Of a DNA stretch of 64,000 bases, positions 54,899-63,851 are shown piece after piece. The stretch is taken from assembly GCF_036568125.1 (NCBI RefSeq), contig NZ_DATCTF010000010.1, positions 372,001-436,000 of the forward strand, given 5' to 3'. The stretch comes from Magnetovibrio sp. (GTDB lineage Bacteria; Pseudomonadota; Alphaproteobacteria; Rhodospirillales; Magnetovibrionaceae). Every line of letters begins with the position of its first letter. The stretch's first letter is position 1. The notes below the pieces were generated by a model that ran no database searches, was not told the DNA's origin, and saw only the letters and a list, made by a program, of their open reading frames with translations. Made by a program: the position numbers and the translations under genes.

Positions 54899-56833
54899 AT
54901 GATGGCTGAGTGGACCACCGATGACGCTGAGGAGCTCTACCGCATCCAGCGCTGGAGCGACGGTTATTTCGGGATCAGCGACGATGGCAAGCTGCTCGCC
55001 TTGCCCGATGTGGGGAAGCGCGAAGTTCCGGTCGCCTTGCAAGACGTCGTCGATGAGTTGCGCGAACAGAACGTGCAGTTCCCGGTGGTGATGCGTTTTC
55101 ACGACATCCTCAAGAATCGGGTGCGTCAGCTCAACGAAGCCTTTGCCACAGCCATTGCCGAAGCCGAATACCAAGCGCCTTATCGCGGCGTCTATCCGAT
55201 CAAGGTCAACCAGATGCGCGAAGTGGTCGACGAGATCGTCTCGGCCGGTCGACCGTTTCACTATGGCCTCGAAGCGGGCTCCAAGCCGGAATTGATGGCG
55301 GTGCTGTCCTATGACACCGGTGAGGAGGCGCTGACCATCTGCAACGGCTACAAGGACGAGGACTTTTTGCGCCTTGCGCTGTTGGGCCGCAAGCTGGGCC
55401 GCAAGGTGGTGGTGGTGATCGAGAAGTACAGCGAGATCGAACCGTTGCTGAAGCTGGCCGCCGAAATGGAGGTCGAACCGATCATCGGGCTGCGCATCAA
55501 GATGCGCGTCAAGACCGAGGGACGGTGGAGCGAATCCAGTGGCGAGCGCGCTAAGTTCGGCCTTACCACCTCGGAAATTCTCAACGCCATCGCGCTGATT
55601 GAAAAGCGTGGCTACGGTGACGCGATCCGCCTGCTGCATTTTCACGTCGGCAGCCAGTTGTCCGAAATCCGCTTTGTGCGCGAAGCGGTTCAAGAAGCGG
55701 CGCGGATTTACGCCCGCCTGGTCAAACGCGGCATCCCGTTGACCTATCTCGACATCGGCGGCGGGCTTGCGGTCGATTACGACGGCAGCCGTTCCAGCGG
55801 CCATTCGTCGATGAACTACACCATGGACGATTACGCCAACGGCGTGGTCTATGCGGTCAAACAGGTGTGTGACCTGGAAGAGGTTCCCCATCCGACCCTG
55901 GTGACCGAAAGCGGCCGCGCCATCAGCGCGCACCATTCGTGCGTCGTCATCCGCGTGATGGGTGAGATCGCCAACGACGCCAACCCCATCGCCACCGACC
56001 CGGTGGAGGGCGAACATATACTCGTCACCAACATGCGCGACCTGCTCAGCAGCTTGGCCGAGGCGAAGAACTACCAAGACGTCTACAACGAAGCATCGTT
56101 GCTGTTGGAAGATGTGCTGAGCGCGTTCAAGCTCGGCGTCATCGGGCTGGAAGAACTGGCGCGCACCGAAACCCTGTATTGGCGCCTGATGCGCGCGGTC
56201 GCCAAGGGTTTGGAAACGGAAGAGTTCGTGTCCGAAGATTTGCGCAACGTGGAATCGCTTTTGGGCTCGCAGTACCTGTGCAACTTTTCGCTATTTCAGT
56301 CGGCTGCCGACAGTTGGGCCATTCAGCAGGTGTTGCCGGTGGCGCCGCTGACCCGCTTGAACGAAGCGCCGTCGCGCAATTGCACGCTGGCCGACATCAC
56401 GTGTGACAGCGATGGGCGCATCGCCCAGTTCATCGGCGAGCAGGGGGAACGCTCGGTGTTGCCGCTGCACAACCTCAAGGCTGACGAAAGCTATTTCATC
56501 GGGCTGTTTTTGACCGGTGCGTATCAAGACGTGATGGGCGACATGCACAACCTGTTCGGCCGCCTCAACGAAGCGCACATCTACAGCGACCCCAACGATC
56601 CGACCGGCTTTTACATCGAGGAACTGCTGCACGGGTCTTCCGCCGCGCAGGTGTTGGAGATCATGCAATACAATCCCAAAGCCATGGCCGGACAGGTCAA
56701 GGCGATGATTGATCGCACCGTCGCCCAAGGCGGGTTGCGCTCTCGCGACGGGGTCAAGCTGGTCGACTTTTACGAACAATGTCTCGCCAGCTACACCTAT
56801 CTGCGCCAAACGGAGCCGGGCGCGCGGACTTAG
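54899..56833 (+). CDS. speA: Biosynthetic arginine decarboxylase
   Basis: 644 residues. The PLP lysine lies in YPIKVNQMREVVDEI; HYGLEAGSKPELMAVL, LHFHVGSQLSEIRF and YLDIGGGLAVDYDG follow, with the C-terminal substrate site further on. SpeA turns arginine into agmatine, the first step of a route to putrescine and spermidine. It is monocistronic, with a good terminator after it. The 203 bases upstream hold its promoter and that of the divergent GGDEF gene. Confidence 0.96.
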   Translation: MMAEWTTDDAEELYRIQRWSDGYFGISDDGKLLALPDVGKREVPVALQDVVDELREQNVQFPVVMRFHDILKNRVRQLNEAFATAIAEAEYQAPYRGVYPIKVNQMREVVDEIVSAGRPFHYGLEAGSKPELMAVLSYDTGEEALTICNGYKDEDFLRLALLGRKLGRKVVVVIEKYSEIEPLLKLAAEMEVEPIIGLRIKMRVKTEGRWSESSGERAKFGLTTSEILNAIALIEKRGYGDAIRLLHFHVGSQLSEIRFVREAVQEAARIYARLVKRGIPLTYLDIGGGLAVDYDGSRSSGHSSMNYTMDDYANGVVYAVKQVCDLEEVPHPTLVTESGRAISAHHSCVVIRVMGEIANDANPIATDPVEGEHILVTNMRDLLSSLAEAKNYQDVYNEASLLLEDVLSAFKLGVIGLEELARTETLYWRLMRAVAKGLETEEFVSEDLRNVESLLGSQYLCNFSLFQSAADSWAIQQVLPVAPLTRLNEAPSRNCTLADITCDSDGRIAQFIGEQGERSVLPLHNLKADESYFIGLFLTGAYQDVMGDMHNLFGRLNEAHIYSDPNDPTGFYIEELLHGSSAAQVLEIMQYNPKAMAGQVKAMIDRTVAQGGLRSRDGVKLVDFYEQCLASYTYLRQTEPGART

Positions 56834-56847
56834 CCCTTATATGGACC

Positions 56848-56882
56848 GGGAGCCACCGCAGTTCGCGGCGGCTCCCAATTTT
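56848..56882 (+). terminator. Intrinsic terminator after speA
   Basis: Stem GGGAGCC-(A)-CCGC/GCGG-(C)-GGCTCCC (56848-56876) followed by AATTTTCC. Confidence 0.85.
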
Positions 56883-56889
56883 CCATCCC

Positions 56890-58311
56890 TTAACATCCGC
56901 AACCGCAGTTTGCGGCGTTGGCGGTTTCGGGTGCAGCGGCCGGTGCGGCCGGTTCCGGCGGGTCCGCAAATTCGTTGATCGGCGTGTCCTTTCCGCCCTC
57001 GCAGCACACCACGCCAGGGATGGAGCTGGAGCACACGCCCGTTTCCGGCAACGCCAACTGCACCGTGTTGGCGCGTGTGTGATCGCCGACCAACGCGGCA
57101 AAGATCGATCGCACCTGTTCATAGCCTGTCGTCATCAAAAAGGTCGGGGCGCGTCCATAGCTCTTCATGCCAACGATGAAGAATCCCGGCTCGGGTTGTG
57201 TCAGTTCCCTCGCGCCGTGTGGCCGAATGGTGCCGCACGAATGGACGTTCGGGTCGATCAGCGGCGCAAGATCGCGCACGCTTTCCAACGCGCTGTTCAA
57301 ATCAGTGCGAACCTCGCGGATCATGTCCAAGTCCGGTCGTTGTCCGGTTGCGGCGATGACTTCGTCGATGTCGGTCAAATGGCGTTCGCCGCTCGGGGTG
57401 CCGCCGGTCACCGTCAGGCGCGGGTGGGCGGCGGTGCTGAATTTGGTCACGGAAAAATTGGTGATCAAGGTCAACGCGCCTCGCTCGGTCAGCGCTTTTA
57501 GACGATCGCCCAAAGCACCGCGTGCCGGAAGTTGATCGTTGTCCCCACCGCCGAAAACACGTGCCAAGTTGTTGCCGCGCACCGCCCAGACGATCTTGGT
57601 GGCGGGGTCGTCTTCGGCCAGCGCCGCCAGGTCCAGCAGCGCGTTGGCCGCCGAGTGACCGGCGCCCACGACCAATGTCGTACGACCGCTGTAGCGATGC
57701 TTCGCGCGGCCTAGAACGTCAGGTATTCCATAATGGATATGATCTCGTGCGGCCGCTTCACCCATGGCTTCGATGCCGCCGTCGCCGATGGGGTTGGGCG
57801 TTTTCCAGGTACCCGATGCGTCGATGACCGCTGCGGCCTCGACGTCCAGCTGCGTGCCGTCCGCGAGATGGACACGCACGAGGAACGGATGGTCAGTGCG
57901 CCCTTGGCTGATCACCTTGTCGCGGCCTTGCCGGGTCACGGAAACGACACGGGCGTTCAATTTCAAGCGACCCGCGATTAGGGGGTGTTCGGCCAACGGC
58001 TGCAAATAGCGGCTGACGAGTTCATGGCCGGTGGGCAGATCATCCGGGTCGGGCTGGGACCAACCGTTCGTTTCCAACAATCTGCGCGCCGCCGCGTTGA
58101 TGTTGAACCGCCACGGCGAGAACAGGCGGACATGTCCCCAATCGTTGATGCTGTCGGCGACGGTTTTGCCCGCTTCGAAGACGATCGGCTCAAGCCCTTC
58201 TTCCAGTGCATGGGCTGCTGCGGCCAATCCGACGGGGCCTGCGCCGATGATCACCACGGGCAAGGGGATGTGGGTGATGTTGGGAATTGCGTTTTGTGCG
58301 TGGTGTGCCAT
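56890..58311 (-). CDS. FAD/NAD(P)-binding monooxygenase-like flavoprotein (ArsO-like?), Cys-rich tail
   Basis: 473 residues. The FAD loop VVIIGAGPVGLAAAAHALEEG and a second nucleotide loop LVVGAGHSAANALLDL place it with FMO-type or glutathione-reductase-like flavoproteins, and DEVIAATGQRPDLDMI is the usual ATG motif. The final 47 residues carry Cys427, Cys436, Cys437 and a CGCGC end (469-473), which could bind a soft metal or metalloid. Its upstream neighbour is an ArsR-type repressor. A role in arsenic or related thiophile resistance is inferred from this context only. Confidence 0.75.
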   Translation of the reverse strand: MAHHAQNAIPNITHIPLPVVIIGAGPVGLAAAAHALEEGLEPIVFEAGKTVADSINDWGHVRLFSPWRFNINAAARRLLETNGWSQPDPDDLPTGHELVSRYLQPLAEHPLIAGRLKLNARVVSVTRQGRDKVISQGRTDHPFLVRVHLADGTQLDVEAAAVIDASGTWKTPNPIGDGGIEAMGEAAARDHIHYGIPDVLGRAKHRYSGRTTLVVGAGHSAANALLDLAALAEDDPATKIVWAVRGNNLARVFGGGDNDQLPARGALGDRLKALTERGALTLITNFSVTKFSTAAHPRLTVTGGTPSGERHLTDIDEVIAATGQRPDLDMIREVRTDLNSALESVRDLAPLIDPNVHSCGTIRPHGARELTQPEPGFFIVGMKSYGRAPTFLMTTGYEQVRSIFAALVGDHTRANTVQLALPETGVCSSSIPGVVCCEGGKDTPINEFADPPEPAAPAAAPETANAANCGCGC

Positions 58312-58344
58312 GAGGCATGTCCTTTCAAACTCTGCTGGTTATAT

Positions 58345-58377
58345 CGTTATTCGTAGTTCGTAGAAGGGCGAATAACG
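58345..58377 (-). promoter_or_regulatory. Inverted-repeat operator before the flavoprotein gene
   Basis: CGTTATTCG (58345-58353) and CGAATAACG (58369-58377) form a perfect 9-bp inverted repeat 35-65 bases upstream of the flavoprotein start; TTCGTAG is also tandemly repeated at 58350-58363. The same CGAATAACG unit occurs before the arsR-type gene. Confidence 0.6.
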
Positions 58378-58440
58378 TGGCCAAAAAAATACCCAGGAGG
58401 CGCGGGCGGTAGAATTACTCGGTGATGAACGAGGCGTTAG

Positions 58441-58722
58441 CTAGAGCGCATCGATCAAGGTTTTGAGGCGCTGAAGTTTGTCGGCCTCAATGCAGTGACA
58501 GCTTCGGCAGTCCTTTTCCCCCTCTGTGATGATGCCGGCTTTTTTCAGGGCGCTGACATGCTGTGAGATGGTTGAGGGCGCCAAATTCAACACCTCGGTC
58601 AGACCGCCGAAATAGCATGCATTCACCTTAAGCATATGACGCACGATCTTGACCCGAGCGGGATGTCCAAGCGCCTTGCACAAGGCGGCGAGTTCCGTGT
58701 CGGTGTCGGTTTGTTTGCTCAT
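58441..58722 (-). CDS. ArsR family repressor (thiophile-sensing type)
   Basis: 93 residues from ATG 58722; a longer frame to 58770 would run through the operator. The winged-helix core is LCKALGHPARVKIVRHML...LNLAPSTISQHVSALKKAGI. Cys15, Cys36 (NACYFGGL) and the cluster Cys72-Cys75-Cys77 (DCRSCHC) could form a metalloid or metal site. The subtype with CYFGxLTEVL is common next to flavoproteins and As(III) transporters. It lies 129 bases upstream of the flavoprotein gene on the same strand. Confidence 0.85.
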   Translation of the reverse strand: MSKQTDTDTELAALCKALGHPARVKIVRHMLKVNACYFGGLTEVLNLAPSTISQHVSALKKAGIITEGEKDCRSCHCIEADKLQRLKTLIDAL

Positions 58723-58737
58723 GTCCTCGAATCCGTA

Positions 58738-58757
58738 ATTCGTCGAATAACGAATAA
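58738..58757 (-). promoter_or_regulatory. Autoregulatory operator before the ArsR gene
   Basis: CGAATAA occurs twice in tandem at 58744-58757, giving one CGAATAACG unit, plus the palindrome ATTCG-T-CGAAT (58738-58748). Matches the repeat before the flavoprotein gene and starts about 15 bases upstream of the repressor start. Confidence 0.6.
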
Positions 58758-58839
58758 ATAGCTGCCGCACTTGTAACTGTCAAGAACCGAAATGTGTAGG
58801 CAAGGGGTTGGCGTCGGTACGGGGTTCGATTGCGCAAAC

Positions 58840-58876
58840 AAATGCCCCCCGAAACTCTCAGAGTTTCGGGGGGCAT
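58840..58876 (-). terminator. Intrinsic terminator after the DUF2892 gene
   Basis: A 16-bp stem of GCCCCCCGAAACTC with its complement and a 3-base loop, followed on the minus strand by ATTTGTTTG. Confidence 0.75.
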
Positions 58877-58905
58877 GCACTGGTGGTGCAGTGACCGGTG
58901 AGGGC

Positions 58906-59112
58906 TTAGTTAAAAGCCTGGCCCGGCTTTGCGCCAAGTTTCTTCAAGATCATCGCCAGCGGGCAGAACTTGGTGAATGCGGCTTGGAACATGTTCAAGC
59001 CGACGAACGCTGGAACGATCAGCCACAGGATTTCCTGGGTGAAGTAAAACGCGCCGAGGCCGGCCCAGATGACCACGCCGGCAAAGGCGAAAATGATACG
59101 ATCGATGCTCAT
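58906..59112 (-). CDS. DUF2892 (YgaP-like) small membrane protein
   Basis: 68 residues from ATG 59112 with AAGGAG six bases upstream. Two hydrophobic helices (IIFAFAGVVIWAGLGAFYF, ILWLIVPAFVGLNMFQAAF) then CPLAMILKKLGAK form the DUF2892 pattern found at the C-terminus of YgaP and as free-standing proteins. Frequently near rhodanese, ArsR and RND genes that deal with sulphur or metalloids. It is divergent from the adaptor gene of the second RND pump. Confidence 0.85.
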   Translation of the reverse strand: MSIDRIIFAFAGVVIWAGLGAFYFTQEILWLIVPAFVGLNMFQAAFTKFCPLAMILKKLGAKPGQAFN

Positions 59113-59439
59113 AGTGAACTCCTTGTTCATCTCTGTACGGTTGGGGGAAGGGAACGGCCAACCCCGCTTTATGTTCACCGGAGGACGGACCGGTCCGGCA
59201 CATTAGTCAAAAATCTCGCACTGGTGGTGGTACCGGGTTGCTACATCTTTTTGAGCTGTAGGCCTTGGTTTTCGCCACCTATGCGCTTGGCGAATGGGCT
59301 GCATGCGCCAAGGTTTTATCCTTAAGGTGTTGCTAAATTAGTAAATACTTATATATAAAGGCAAGCGTTATGTTCGCATGCGCAATATATACATGATATA
59401 TAAGACCTTAAACACCGTTTTGCAGCCAAGAGGTTTCTT
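59113..59439. other. 327-base divergent intergenic region with AT-rich palindromes
   Basis: Located between DUF2892 (minus) and the RND adaptor (plus). Palindromic AT-rich motifs are CTTATATATAAAG (near 59349), CGCATGCG (near 59376) and ATATAT-ACATG-ATATAT (near 59386). They may be operator sites for an ArsR-type repressor controlling the pump. No coding sequence is convincing here. Confidence 0.5.
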
Positions 59440-60459
59440 ATGCAACCGACCATCAAAAGCTTGATCCCTGTTTTGGTTCTGACCGGATTTGCCCTTTCGG
59501 GCGGTACCGCCCGGTCTCAAGACACGTCTGCCGACAACGCTACGACGTTCACCGTCGACGCGGGCCAGGTCGAAGACCGCAAATCTGTATTCGCCACGGT
59601 GGAAAGCGTCGATGTGGTCTCCGCCCGTGCGCGTATCGGTGGCACGGTAACCGAATTGCTGGTTGACGAAGGTTCGCCGGTCGAAGCCGGCCAAAAGGTC
59701 GCCCGCGTGGTCGATGAAAAACTGGCGCTGCAGGTCAAGTCGGTGGAAGCCCAAATTCAGTCTTTCGTGTCGCAAAAGGAACTCGCCACCACGGCGTTGG
59801 CGCGTGCGGAAAAACTCTATGCCACCGGCGCGATACCCAAGGCGCGGTTGGACGAAGCGCGCACCAATATGGACGTCGCCGACCGCTCCTTGGCGTCGGC
59901 GCGTGCCGAACGCCAAGTGCTGCAACAGACCCGCATCGAAGGCGACGTGTTGTCGCCCGCCAGTGGCCGTGTGTTGACGGTGTTGGTGCGCAAGGGCTCG
60001 GTGGTGCTGCCCGGCGAACCGGTCGCCACGTTGGCGGCGGAAGCCTATATTCTGCGCATGCAACTTCCCGAACGTCATGCGATGTTCATCGAGAAAGGTG
60101 ACGAGGTCCAGGTTGCCCAGCGTGGTCTCGGTGCGCTGACGCCGACCAGCGGCGGGGATCTGCGCCGCGGTGTGATCCGTCAGGTTTACCCGGAAATCAA
60201 ACAAGGCCGTGTGTCGGCGGACGTCGAGGTCGAAGGCCTTGGCGATTTCTTCGTCGGTGAGCGCATCCGCGTGTGGATCGGCACCGGTCCGCGCCCGGCC
60301 ATCGTGGTGCCCGAGGGTTTTCTTTATTCGCGCTACAATCTGACCTTCGCCAAACTCATCGACGGGCGCGAAGTGGTGGTGCAGCCGGGCCTGCCGCAAA
60401 CGGGCGGTGTGGAAGTTCTGTCCGGTCTCGAACCCGGCGACGTTTTGGCGCGCCCGTAA
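59440..60459 (+). CDS. RND efflux periplasmic adaptor subunit
   Basis: 339 residues with a signal peptide (MQPTIKSLIPVLVLTGFAL, cleavage near ARS-QD). The first barrel-sandwich half IGGTVTELLVDEGSPVEAGQ, a coiled-coil of about 60 residues (KSVEAQIQSFVSQKELA), the second half VLSPASGRVLTVLVRKGSVV, and the beta-barrel domain are in order. Works with the RND permease encoded 20 bases downstream. Relatively short coiled coil suggests an HME-independent hydrophobe or metalloid pump; the substrate is unknown. Confidence 0.92.
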   Translation: MQPTIKSLIPVLVLTGFALSGGTARSQDTSADNATTFTVDAGQVEDRKSVFATVESVDVVSARARIGGTVTELLVDEGSPVEAGQKVARVVDEKLALQVKSVEAQIQSFVSQKELATTALARAEKLYATGAIPKARLDEARTNMDVADRSLASARAERQVLQQTRIEGDVLSPASGRVLTVLVRKGSVVLPGEPVATLAAEAYILRMQLPERHAMFIEKGDEVQVAQRGLGALTPTSGGDLRRGVIRQVYPEIKQGRVSADVEVEGLGDFFVGERIRVWIGTGPRPAIVVPEGFLYSRYNLTFAKLIDGREVVVQPGLPQTGGVEVLSGLEPGDVLARP

Positions 60460-60479
60460 GGCCGAAGGGAAGATAAGCG

Positions 60480-63400
60480 ATGAACAACCTCGGCATTTCC
60501 GGGCATCTCACCAAAGCGTTCTTGCGCTCGCCGCTGACGCCGTTGATCTTGCTCGCCTCCGTGGCGCTGGGCGTGGTCGCGTTGATGGCGCTGCCGCGTG
60601 AAGAAGAACCGCAGATTTCTGTGCCGCTGGTCGACATCTTGGTCGACGCCAACGGTTTGAAGGCCCCCGACGTGGTCGAGTTGGTGACCAAACCGCTGGA
60701 AGACATCGTCAAGGGCGTCAACAGCGTCGAACACGTCTATTCCATGTCCCAAGACGACCAAGTCATGGTCACCGCACGCTTTGACGTCGGCACCGACGAA
60801 GACGTTGCGGTGCTGCGCGTGCACGACGCGATTCGCGCCAACATTCGCCACATCCCGGTCGGCATCCCCGATCCGCTGATCATCGGACGCGGCATCAACG
60901 ACGTGCCCATCGTCACCATCACGCTGGCGCCGAAAGGCGATCAGGCGGGGCGGTGGAACGACAATGCGCTCTACAACGTCGCCGAAGAATTGATGCACGA
61001 ATTGGTCAAGGTCGAAGACGTCGGTCTGACCTTCATCGTCGGCGGCCGCGCCGACCAAATCCGCGTCGAGCCCGATCCCGAACGTCTGTCGCTGTACGGC
61101 GTGACCCTGCAGCAATTGATCGGCAAGGTCGAAAGCGCCAACCGCTCGTTCCGCGTCGGCCGCGTGCGCGAAGGCGGCAAGGCCATCACCGTGATGGCGG
61201 GACAAACCCTGGTGGGCATGCCCGACGTCGGATTGTTGATGATCACCGCGCGCGATGGGCGCCCGGTGTACGTCAAGGATGTCGCCAACGTGGTGGTCGG
61301 GGCGAAACCCGAAGAATATCGCGTCTGGCACATGGAAAAAGCGCAAGGCGCTGAGCCGGGCGGCGAGCAAGTCGCGACGTTGGACGCCAAGCCCGCCGTG
61401 ACCCTTGCCATCGCCAAGCGCAAGGGCGCCAATGCGGTGGTGGTCGCCGATGAAATCACCCGCCGTTTGGAGCAAGTCAAAGGCGGCTTGTTGCCCGCCG
61501 ATGTCGAAGCGACGATCACCCGCAACTACGGCGAAACGGCGTTGGAAAAATCCGACGAGCTGTTGTTCCACCTCGGCCTTGCGACGGTTTCCATCGTGTT
61601 GCTGGTGGGCTGGGCGCTCGGCTGGCGCGAAGGCATCGTGGTCATGGTGGTGGTGCCGTCAACCATTTTGATGACCCTGTTCGCGGCGTGGATGATGGAT
61701 TTCACCATCAACCGGGTGAGCTTGTTCGCGTTGATCTTCTCCATCGGTATTTTGGTCGACGACGCCATCGTGGTGGTGGAAAACATCGTTCGCCATTGGG
61801 CCATGAAGGACGGCCGCACGCCGTTGCGCGCCACCATCGAGGCGGTCGCCGAGGTCGGCAACCCGACCATCATCGCGACCCTGACCATCGTCGCGGCGTT
61901 GCTGCCGATGATGTTCGTGTCCGGCCTGATGGGGCCCTATATGAGCCCGATTCCTGCCAACGCATCAGCCGCGATGGTCTTTTCGTTTTTCGTCGCGATG
62001 ATCATCACGCCGTGGCTGCTGTGCAAGATCACTTGCTGGCGCAAGCATCTGCCCGAAGATTCCATGACCGATGAAAACGCCGATTATGATGAAGGCGTCG
62101 ACATGGGCGGCCATGGCGACCACGGTCCCGGGGCGTTGGGTAATTTTTACAAACGCATGGCCACCAAGCTGTTGACCGGGCGCAAGAACTCCATCCGCCT
62201 GCTGGTGATCACCGGTATCGCCACGGTGGCCTCGTTGGGGCTGTTTGCGACCAAGGACGTGACGGTCAAGCTGTTGCCGTTCGACAACAAGTCGGAATTG
62301 CAGGTGGTGCTTGATCTGCCCGAAGGCTCGTCGCTGGAAGTGACCGAGCGCGCGCTGTTGAACATTGCAGACCGCATCAAGGATCTGCCCGAATTGATCA
62401 GCATGCAGGCCTATGTCGGCACCGCCATGCCGTTCAACTTCAACGGTCTGGTGCGTCACTATTATTTGCGTTCCGAACCGTGGCAGGGCGAATTGCAGAT
62501 CAATCTCGCGCCCAAGGGTGAACGTAATCGTCAAAGCCATGAAGTGGCGTTGGCCGTGCGTGAACTGCTCGATGGTCTCGATGTGCCTCCTGGCACTTCG
62601 GTCAAGGTGGTCGAGGTTCCCCCTGGGCCGCCGGTGATGGCGACCTTGATGGCGGAAATTTATGGGCCCGATCCCGAAACCCGTCGCGCCGCCGCCGCCA
62701 AGGTGCGCGAGGCGTTCCAGTCAGTCGATTATGTCGTCGACGTGGACGACAGCTACGGTCAGCCCGAAACCCGGGTGCGCTTGGAAATCGATCAGGACAA
62801 TCTGGAATTCCACGGCGTGCAGGAAAACGATTTGTACGACACCATCCAAGCGGTGGTGGGCGGCAAGACGGTCGGCTATTCCCAGCGTGGCGAAGGCGTG
62901 AACCCGATCGAAATCGCCATCCGCCTGCCCAAGGAAGGCTTGGCGATGTCGGAACGGATGTTGTCGATCCCCGTTCCCGCGCCAGGACCGGCGGGCGACA
63001 GCGGCCGCGTGGTCGAATTGGGCGACGTGGTGCGGGTGGTACACGAACAGGCGTCCTATCCGATGTTCCGCCGTGACGGCCATTACGCGGTGCTGGTCAC
63101 CGGCGAATTGGCGGGCGAATTCGAAGCGCCGATTTACGGCATGTTCGCGGTCGAAGAAAAACTCAAGGCCATGGATTGGGGCGATCAAGGTCCGCCGACC
63201 ATCGGCTATCACGGCCAGCCCAAGGACGAAAGCAAGATCACTTTGCTGTGGGATGGCGAATGGGAAGTCACCTACGTGACCTTCCGCGACATGGGACTGG
63301 CGTTCATCTTCGCGCTGCTGGGCATCTATTTGCTGGTTGTGGGCCAGTTCGGCAGCTTCAAACTGCCGTTGGTGATCCTCACCCCGGTGCCGCTGACGTT

Positions 63401-63776
63401 CATCGGCATCATGTTCGGCCACTGGCTGTTCAACGCGCCGTTCTCCGCGACCTCGATGATCGGCTTCATCGCGTTGGCGGGCATCATCGTGCGCAACTCG
63501 ATCTTGCTGGTGGACTTCATCAAGCACCGCCAGAAATCGGGCAAGCCGATGCGCGACGTGTTGGTTGAAGCGGGCACCATTCGCTTCAAGCCGATCTTCC
63601 TGACCGCAGTGGCGGCGATGATCGGTTCGGCGTTCATTTTGGCCGACCCGATTTTCCAAGGCCTCGCCATTTCCATGGTGTTCGGTTTGGCCAGTTCGAC
63701 CGCGTTGACATTGCTGGTGATCCCGGCGATCTACGTGGTGTTGCGCGACGACGGTCGGGAAATGACAAACAAATAA
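60480..63776 (+). CDS. RND efflux pump inner-membrane subunit
   Basis: 1098 residues. AcrB-like topology of twelve membrane segments and two periplasmic loops. The proton-relay Asp pair in TM4 is intact (ILVDDAIVVVENIVRHW), and the TM10 region reads LAGIIVRNSILLVDF, with Arg at the Lys position. A His/Asp-rich loop (DEGVDMGGHGDHGPG, about residue 540) between the halves is unusual. The pump is coupled to its adaptor; no outer-membrane channel is encoded here. Confidence 0.93.
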   Translation: MNNLGISGHLTKAFLRSPLTPLILLASVALGVVALMALPREEEPQISVPLVDILVDANGLKAPDVVELVTKPLEDIVKGVNSVEHVYSMSQDDQVMVTARFDVGTDEDVAVLRVHDAIRANIRHIPVGIPDPLIIGRGINDVPIVTITLAPKGDQAGRWNDNALYNVAEELMHELVKVEDVGLTFIVGGRADQIRVEPDPERLSLYGVTLQQLIGKVESANRSFRVGRVREGGKAITVMAGQTLVGMPDVGLLMITARDGRPVYVKDVANVVVGAKPEEYRVWHMEKAQGAEPGGEQVATLDAKPAVTLAIAKRKGANAVVVADEITRRLEQVKGGLLPADVEATITRNYGETALEKSDELLFHLGLATVSIVLLVGWALGWREGIVVMVVVPSTILMTLFAAWMMDFTINRVSLFALIFSIGILVDDAIVVVENIVRHWAMKDGRTPLRATIEAVAEVGNPTIIATLTIVAALLPMMFVSGLMGPYMSPIPANASAAMVFSFFVAMIITPWLLCKITCWRKHLPEDSMTDENADYDEGVDMGGHGDHGPGALGNFYKRMATKLLTGRKNSIRLLVITGIATVASLGLFATKDVTVKLLPFDNKSELQVVLDLPEGSSLEVTERALLNIADRIKDLPELISMQAYVGTAMPFNFNGLVRHYYLRSEPWQGELQINLAPKGERNRQSHEVALAVRELLDGLDVPPGTSVKVVEVPPGPPVMATLMAEIYGPDPETRRAAAAKVREAFQSVDYVVDVDDSYGQPETRVRLEIDQDNLEFHGVQENDLYDTIQAVVGGKTVGYSQRGEGVNPIEIAIRLPKEGLAMSERMLSIPVPAPGPAGDSGRVVELGDVVRVVHEQASYPMFRRDGHYAVLVTGELAGEFEAPIYGMFAVEEKLKAMDWGDQGPPTIGYHGQPKDESKITLLWDGEWEVTYVTFRDMGLAFIFALLGIYLLVVGQFGSFKLPLVILTPVPLTFIGIMFGHWLFNAPFSATSMIGFIALAGIIVRNSILLVDFIKHRQKSGKPMRDVLVEAGTIRFKPIFLTAVAAMIGSAFILADPIFQGLAISMVFGLASSTALTLLVIPAIYVVLRDDGREMTNK

Positions 63777-63778
63777 AA

Positions 63779-63827
63779 ACAAAAGCCGCTCAGCTTGAAA
63801 TAACCAAGTTGGGCGGCTTTTCTTTTT
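63779..63827 (+). terminator. Intrinsic terminator after the RND permease
   Basis: Outer stem AAAAGCCGC with GCGGCTTTT around a 23-base loop, followed by CTTTTTG. It lies four bases past the permease stop. Confidence 0.85.
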
Positions 63828-63851
63828 GCCCAGGTCCGGTATCTTGAACCC

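Noticed and set aside
58842-58876. Long perfect inverted repeat as a possible mobile element end
   Set aside because: Single copy, no target duplication or transposase nearby; position and trailing T residues fit a terminator of the DUF2892 gene.
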